Source: DASUZB01 sp036377075
Lineage (GTDB): Bacteria > Actinomycetota > CALGFH01
Reading direction: 5' to 3'
Length of the DNA: 9,096 nt
Assembly: GCA_036377075.1 (NCBI GenBank)
Contig: DASUZB010000051.1
Span: forward strand, 1-9,096
The position numbers and the translations under genes were made by a program. Under the pieces are notes generated by a model. The model worked only from the letters and a program-made list of their open reading frames with translations, was not told the origin of the DNA and ran no database searches. Below, in pieces: positions 5,326 to 9,096 of this stretch. Within the stretch, counting starts at the first letter, position 1, and every line of letters begins with the position of its first letter.

Positions 5326-8300
5326 ATGGAGTTCCGGATCCTTGGGCCGCTGGAGGTCCACGACGGCAGCGGCCCGGTACGGGTGCCCGGGGTCAAGGAG
5401 CGCGCGCTCCTGGCCGACCTGCTGGTGCACGCCGGCCGGGTGGTGGCGGCCGACCGGCTGGTCGAGGACCTGTGGGGTGAGGAGCCGCCGGCGAACCCGG
5501 CGAACACCCTCCAGGGGCGGGTGTCGGCGCTGCGCCGGGCGCTGGGTCCGGCGGGGGCGAAGCTCCTGGTGACGCGGCCGCCGGGCTACCTCCTGGCGGT
5601 GGAGCCGGCGCACGTGGACGCGGCCCGGTTCCAGGACCTGGTCGCCGAGGCCGGCGACAGCCCCGCCGGGGAGGGGCCGCGGGCCGCCCGGCTGCTCCAG
5701 GCGGCGCTGGCGTTGTGGCGGGGACCGGCGCTGGCGGAATTCGCCGACCGGCCGTGGGCCCGGGCGGAGGCGGCCCGCCTGGAGGAGCTGCGCGTGGCCA
5801 CCCAGGAGGCACTGGTCGAGCTGCGCCTGGCCGGCGGCGGCCACGCCGACCTGGTCGGGGAGCTGGAGGCGCTGGTGGCCGCCCACCCGTTGCGCGAGCG
5901 GCTGCGCGGGCAGCTGATGCTGGCCCTGTACCGCTCGGGCAGGCAGGCCGACGCCCTGCGGGCGTACGGCGAGGCCCGCGCGACCCTGGCCGAGGAGCTG
6001 GGCATCGACCCCTCCCCCGAGCTCCAGCGGCTGCAGCGGGCGATCCTCACCCAGGACCCGGCCATCGCACCCCCCGAACGGGCACCGGCTGCCCCGCCGC
6101 ACAACCTGCCCGAGCGGCTGACCAGCCTGGTCGGTCGGGACCGCGAGCTGGTCGAGGTGGGCAAGCTGCTCGGCGAGCACCGGCTGGTCACCGTGACCGG
6201 GCCGGGTGGGGCGGGCAAGACCAGCGCGGCCGTGGAGGCGGCTCGGCGGCTGCTGGCCGGGTTCCCCGACGGGGTGTGGCTGGTCGAGCTGGCCGCCCTC
6301 GCCGACCCGGGGCTGCTGGCCGAGGTGGTGGCGGCGACGCTGGGGCTGCGGGAGGAGCCCGGCCGGCCGGGGACCGCCCCGCCGGCGCTCGCCGACCGGC
6401 TGGCCGGCTTCGTCCGCGACAAGGACCTGCTGCTGCTCATGGACAACTGCGAGCACCTGGTGGCTGGCTGCGCCGAGCTGGTCGCGCGGCTGTTGCGGGC
6501 CGCGCCGAGGTTGCGGGTGCTCGCCACCAGCCGCGAGATCCTCGGAGTGCCGGGGGAGCTTGTCTGGCCGGTCCCGCCCCTGGCCGTCCCCAACCCGCCG
6601 GAGCCGGGACCAGGGGACGGCCGCGACGCCCCCAGCCCGGAGGCGCTGACCGGCTACGACGCGGTGCGGCTGTTCGGCGAGCGGGCACGGCTGGCCGACC
6701 CGAGCTTCGTGCTCGACGGCGGCAACGCCCCGGCGGTGGCCGAGGTCTGCCGGCGGCTCGACGGCCTGCCGCTGGCGATCGAGCTGGCCGCGGCCCGCGT
6801 CCGCGCCCTCCCACCCACCGAGCTGGCGGCCCGCCTGGAAGACCGGTTCGGGCTGCTCGCCGGGGCGGGGCGTGCCCAGGACCCGCGCCAGCGGACCCTG
6901 CGGGCGACGGTGGACTGGAGCTTCCAGCTCCTGGAGGAAGCCGACCGGCGGCTGTTCCGACGGCTGTCGGTGTTCGCCGGTGGCTGGACCGTGGACGCGG
7001 CCGAGGCGGTCTGCGGCGGTGACGGCCCGGCCGGGGCCGTCACCGGCGGCGCGGGCGCCGTGCTGCAGGGCCTGCTGCGGCTGGTCGACCGGTCCCTGGT
7101 GGTGGGGCTGGGCGGCGACCCGGCCCGGTTCCGGATGCTGGAGACGCTGCGGGCCTACGGGGCCGAGCGGCTCACCGAGGCCGGCGAGGCCGCGCCGGTC
7201 GCCGCCCGCCACACCGCCTGGTTCGTCGACCTGGCAGAGGAAGCCGCCAGCCGCCGCACCGCCCGGCGCTGGATCCGGCGGCTGGACGCCGACTACGACA
7301 ACCTGCGGGCGGCGATGGACCGGGCGATGGCCGGCGGCGACCACCAGACGGCCCTGCGGATCGGCGGCGCGCTCGGCTGGTACTGGATGGAGCACCACAC
7401 CGAGGAGGGCCGCCAGCGCCTGGCCGGCGCCCTCGCCCTCGCCGAAGGGCGGCCGCCCACCGTGCACCTGGCCAGGGCGCTGCTTGCGGCGGCCATGATC
7501 GAGCTGCAGCACTTCCCCACGTTGGGCATGGTCGTCGCCGCCGCCCGCCGCAGCCTCGAGCTGTTCGAACGCTTCGGGGACCCGGTGGGGACGGCGACCG
7601 CCAAGACCCTGCTCGCCAGCGCCGAGCTTCAGCACAGCGGCCCCAGCGGCGAGGCCGTGCGCCTGGTCACCGAGGCCGAGGCCGGCTTCGCGGCGGCCGG
7701 CGACCGCTGGGGCGAGGCGTTCGCCGCCGTCAACGCGCTCGTCGTCAGGAGCGACGACCTGGGCCCGCCCGGCCAGGCCGAGGAGGTCGGGCGGCGCGCC
7801 CTGGAAAGCTTCGAGGCCCTCGACGACCAGTGGGGCAGGGCCCTGGCCCTGTACCGCCTGGCCAGCCTGGCCAGGTCGCGCGGCGCGGTCGACGCCGCGG
7901 TCGACCGCTACGAGCGGGCGATCGAGGCCGCCCGCGAGGACGGGCTCCTCTGGTTGCTGTGCGCCTCCCTGGTCGAGCTCGGCGGCCTGGTCGCGGTCGA
8001 GGGCGACGAGGAACGCGGAGCCGCCCTGATCGCCGAGTCGGCCGCGATCGCCCGCCGGACCGGGCAGCGCCGCGGGATCGCCTACGCGCGGAACGGGCTG
8101 GGGGCGATCGCCCGCGCCCGCGGCGACCTCGAGCGCGCACGCCAGTTCCACCAGGAGGCGCTCGCCATCGTCCGCGACGTCCTCGGCTGGAGCGTCCCCC
8201 ACACCCTGGCCCAGCTCGGCTGCGCCGAGGCCCGCCTCGGCGCCCTCGACGACGCCGAGGCGCACCTGCGCGAGGCGGCCAGTCTGGTCCTCGACGCCCC

Positions 8301-8580
8301 CCAGCCGGCCACCGCCGCCCTCATCCTCGTCGGCCACGCCCTGGTCGCGCTCGGCCGCGAGCGGCCCGCTCGGGCCGCGCTCCTGCTGGCCGCCGCCGGC
8401 GCCACCCGCGACCACGCCGGCGTGACCCCGGTTGGCGCCGAACGGATCGAGGCCGACCTGGCCCGCCGGGCAGTCGAGGACCGCCTCGACCCCGACGCCG
8501 ACCGGTCGGCGCGGGCCGCCGGGCGCGGGCTCGGCACCGGGGAGGCGCTGCGGCTGGCGCTCGGCTCGCCCGATTCGTGA
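5326..8580 (+). CDS. AfsR/SARP-family regulator: HTH-BTAD-STAND ATPase-TPR
   Basis: This 1084-aa multidomain transcription factor starts at ATG 5326, after a purine-rich GGCGGGGGA, with the N-terminus (MEFRILGPLEV) typical of the family. Residues 1-95 are an OmpR-type winged helix (LVEDLWGEEPP; the LVTRPPGYLL wing). Residues 95-245 are the bacterial transcriptional activation domain (WRGPALAEF; HPLRERLRGQLMLALYRSGR; EELGIDPSPELQRLQ). Residues 265-600 are a STAND/NB-ARC ATPase: Walker A TGPGGAGKTS (Lys298, Thr299), Walker B LLLLMDNCEH (Asp373), sensor TSRE (401-404) and GLPLAIELAAAR (480-491). From about 620 to 1070 lie alanine/leucine-rich TPR-like helices that probably sense a ligand or partner. 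There is no C-terminal LuxR HTH. Such proteins act as ATP-dependent switches controlling secondary metabolism or local genes. Divergence from the SnoaL-like gene marks that gene as a likely target. The signal is unknown. Confidence 0.93.
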   Translation: MEFRILGPLEVHDGSGPVRVPGVKERALLADLLVHAGRVVAADRLVEDLWGEEPPANPANTLQGRVSALRRALGPAGAKLLVTRPPGYLLAVEPAHVDAARFQDLVAEAGDSPAGEGPRAARLLQAALALWRGPALAEFADRPWARAEAARLEELRVATQEALVELRLAGGGHADLVGELEALVAAHPLRERLRGQLMLALYRSGRQADALRAYGEARATLAEELGIDPSPELQRLQRAILTQDPAIAPPERAPAAPPHNLPERLTSLVGRDRELVEVGKLLGEHRLVTVTGPGGAGKTSAAVEAARRLLAGFPDGVWLVELAALADPGLLAEVVAATLGLREEPGRPGTAPPALADRLAGFVRDKDLLLLMDNCEHLVAGCAELVARLLRAAPRLRVLATSREILGVPGELVWPVPPLAVPNPPEPGPGDGRDAPSPEALTGYDAVRLFGERARLADPSFVLDGGNAPAVAEVCRRLDGLPLAIELAAARVRALPPTELAARLEDRFGLLAGAGRAQDPRQRTLRATVDWSFQLLEEADRRLFRRLSVFAGGWTVDAAEAVCGGDGPAGAVTGGAGAVLQGLLRLVDRSLVVGLGGDPARFRMLETLRAYGAERLTEAGEAAPVAARHTAWFVDLAEEAASRRTARRWIRRLDADYDNLRAAMDRAMAGGDHQTALRIGGALGWYWMEHHTEEGRQRLAGALALAEGRPPTVHLARALLAAAMIELQHFPTLGMVVAAARRSLELFERFGDPVGTATAKTLLASAELQHSGPSGEAVRLVTEAEAGFAAAGDRWGEAFAAVNALVVRSDDLGPPGQAEEVGRRALESFEALDDQWGRALALYRLASLARSRGAVDAAVDRYERAIEAAREDGLLWLLCASLVELGGLVAVEGDEERGAALIAESAAIARRTGQRRGIAYARNGLGAIARARGDLERARQFHQEALAIVRDVLGWSVPHTLAQLGCAEARLGALDDAEAHLREAASLVLDAPQPATAALILVGHALVALGRERPARAALLLAAAGATRDHAGVTPVGAERIEADLARRAVEDRLDPDADRSARAAGRGLGTGEALRLALGSPDS

Positions 8581-8588
8581 CCGCCTTG

Positions 8589-8602
8589 CCGGGAATTCTC
8601 GG
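8589..8602. repeat. Near-palindrome in the 25-base gap before the PHP gene
   Basis: CCGGGAATTCTCGG is symmetric at 6 of 7 pairs around GAATTC. It fills most of the gap between the regulator stop and the ATG at 8606, where no ordinary ribosome-binding site is present. It could be an operator, a small hairpin or chance; it does not match the mycobacterial LexA box. Confidence 0.2.
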
Positions 8603-8605
8603 TGC

Positions 8606-9096
8606 ATGACGTTCTATGCCGACCTGCACCTGCACTCCAGGTACGCGCGGGCGACGAGCCGGAACGCCGACCTCGCCGAGCTCGCGTGGTGGGCCCGCCG
8701 CAAGGGGATCACGGTGCTGGGGACCGGGGACTTCACCCACCCGGGCTGGTTCGCGGAGCTGCGCGATCAGCTGGTGCCCGCCGAGCCGGGGCTGTTCGCG
8801 CTGCGCCCGGATCTGGCGGCGGCGGTGGACGCGACGGTGCCGGCGGCCTGCCGGCGGCCGGTGCGCTTCATGTTGCAGGTGGAGATCAGCAACATCTACA
8901 AGGCCGGCGACAAGGTCCGCAAGGTGCACAACCTGGTGTTCGCGCCCGACCTGGAAAGCGCGGCCCGGATCGCGACGCGGCTGGCGGCGCTGGGGAACAT
9001 CCAGTCGGACGGGCGGCCCATCCTGGGGGTGGACTCGCGCGACCTGCTGGAGCTGACCCTGGAGTCCTCGCCGGACGCCTTCCTGATCCCGGCCCA
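8606..9096 (+). CDS. PHP-domain endonuclease Q family protein, 5' part (possible UvrD-helicase fusion)
   Basis: The first 163 codons of a gene that runs off the window. The N-terminus MTFYADLHLHSRYARATSRN and the following GTGDFTHPGW are close to the archaeal and bacterial endonuclease Q (EndoQ) pattern. Putative metal ligands are His8, His10, Asp42, His45, Glu93 (QVEISNIYK) and His108 (KVHNLVF); SDGRPILGVDSRDLLELTLE follows, as in the family. EndoQ cleaves DNA 5' to deaminated bases such as uracil and hypoxanthine, and at abasic sites. In many bacteria this PHP part is the N-terminal half of a protein with a UvrD-type helicase; the window ends before that can be seen. ATG 8606 is the only start giving the family N-terminus. 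It lies 25 bases after the regulator stop on the same strand and may share its transcript. A weak ribosome-binding site suggests low or coupled translation. Confidence 0.88.
   Translation, partial: MTFYADLHLHSRYARATSRNADLAELAWWARRKGITVLGTGDFTHPGWFAELRDQLVPAEPGLFALRPDLAAAVDATVPAACRRPVRFMLQVEISNIYKAGDKVRKVHNLVFAPDLESAARIATRLAALGNIQSDGRPILGVDSRDLLELTLESSPDAFLIPA

Noticed and set aside
4840..8607. A minus-strand open frame of 1255 codons antisense to the regulator
   Set aside because: Only its last 129 codons (from ATG 5229) are a real gene. The rest is proline/glycine/arginine/glutamine-rich, the product of GC-rich codons read backwards opposite a clear multidomain protein.
1..9096. CRISPR array, tRNA, rRNA, insertion sequence or prophage
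   Set aside because: No regularly spaced long repeats, no tRNA- or rRNA-like sequences, no transposase or integrase motifs and no terminal inverted repeats were seen on either strand.

Overview
The window is very GC-rich, with strong G/C preference at third codon positions. It carries an AfsR/SARP-type regulator, a family largely confined to Actinomycetota, and one promoter of streptomycete type (TAGGGT -10 box). It most likely comes from a high-GC actinobacterial chromosome; I cannot name the genus. There are no tRNA or rRNA genes, no CRISPR array, no IS element and no phage gene.

Layout: (1) 1-224 is visibly less GC-rich. It may hold the last few codons of an upstream gene, then a good promoter and a 28-bp imperfect palindrome in front of a VapBC-type toxin-antitoxin pair (RHH antitoxin 231-491, PIN toxin 484-918, overlapping by 8 nt). 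(2) 1013-1771 on the minus strand is a stand-alone nucleotidyltransferase of the minimal-NTase superfamily, convergent with the toxin. (3) 1772-2462 has no convincing gene but carries several short perfect or near-perfect inverted repeats, including a LacI-type palindrome. It is the 5' region of (4) a secreted GH3 beta-glucosidase of the BglX type, 2463-4778. (5) A perfect 18-bp hairpin at 4784-4824 separates this gene from the convergent small SnoaL/NTF2-like protein (4840-5229, minus). (6) A 96-bp divergent promoter region holds three GCTGnnG heptads at exactly 11-bp spacing and a 14-bp palindrome. It leads to (7) a 1084-aa SARP-STAND-TPR regulator, 5326-8580. (8) At the right edge is the 5' end of a PHP-domain gene of the endonuclease Q family, cut by the window end.

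The genes do not form one obvious pathway. VapBC and the nucleotidyltransferase look like small accessory genes. The GH3 enzyme probably releases glucose or another sugar from extracellular oligosaccharides. The best-supported functional link is between the SnoaL-like gene and the SARP regulator, which share one short divergent promoter whose repeats match the geometry of SARP binding sites, suggesting control of the small gene by the large one. No clearly new system was found. The most testable points are that promoter, the vapBC operator, the operator cluster before the glucosidase and the EndoQ gene running off the end.
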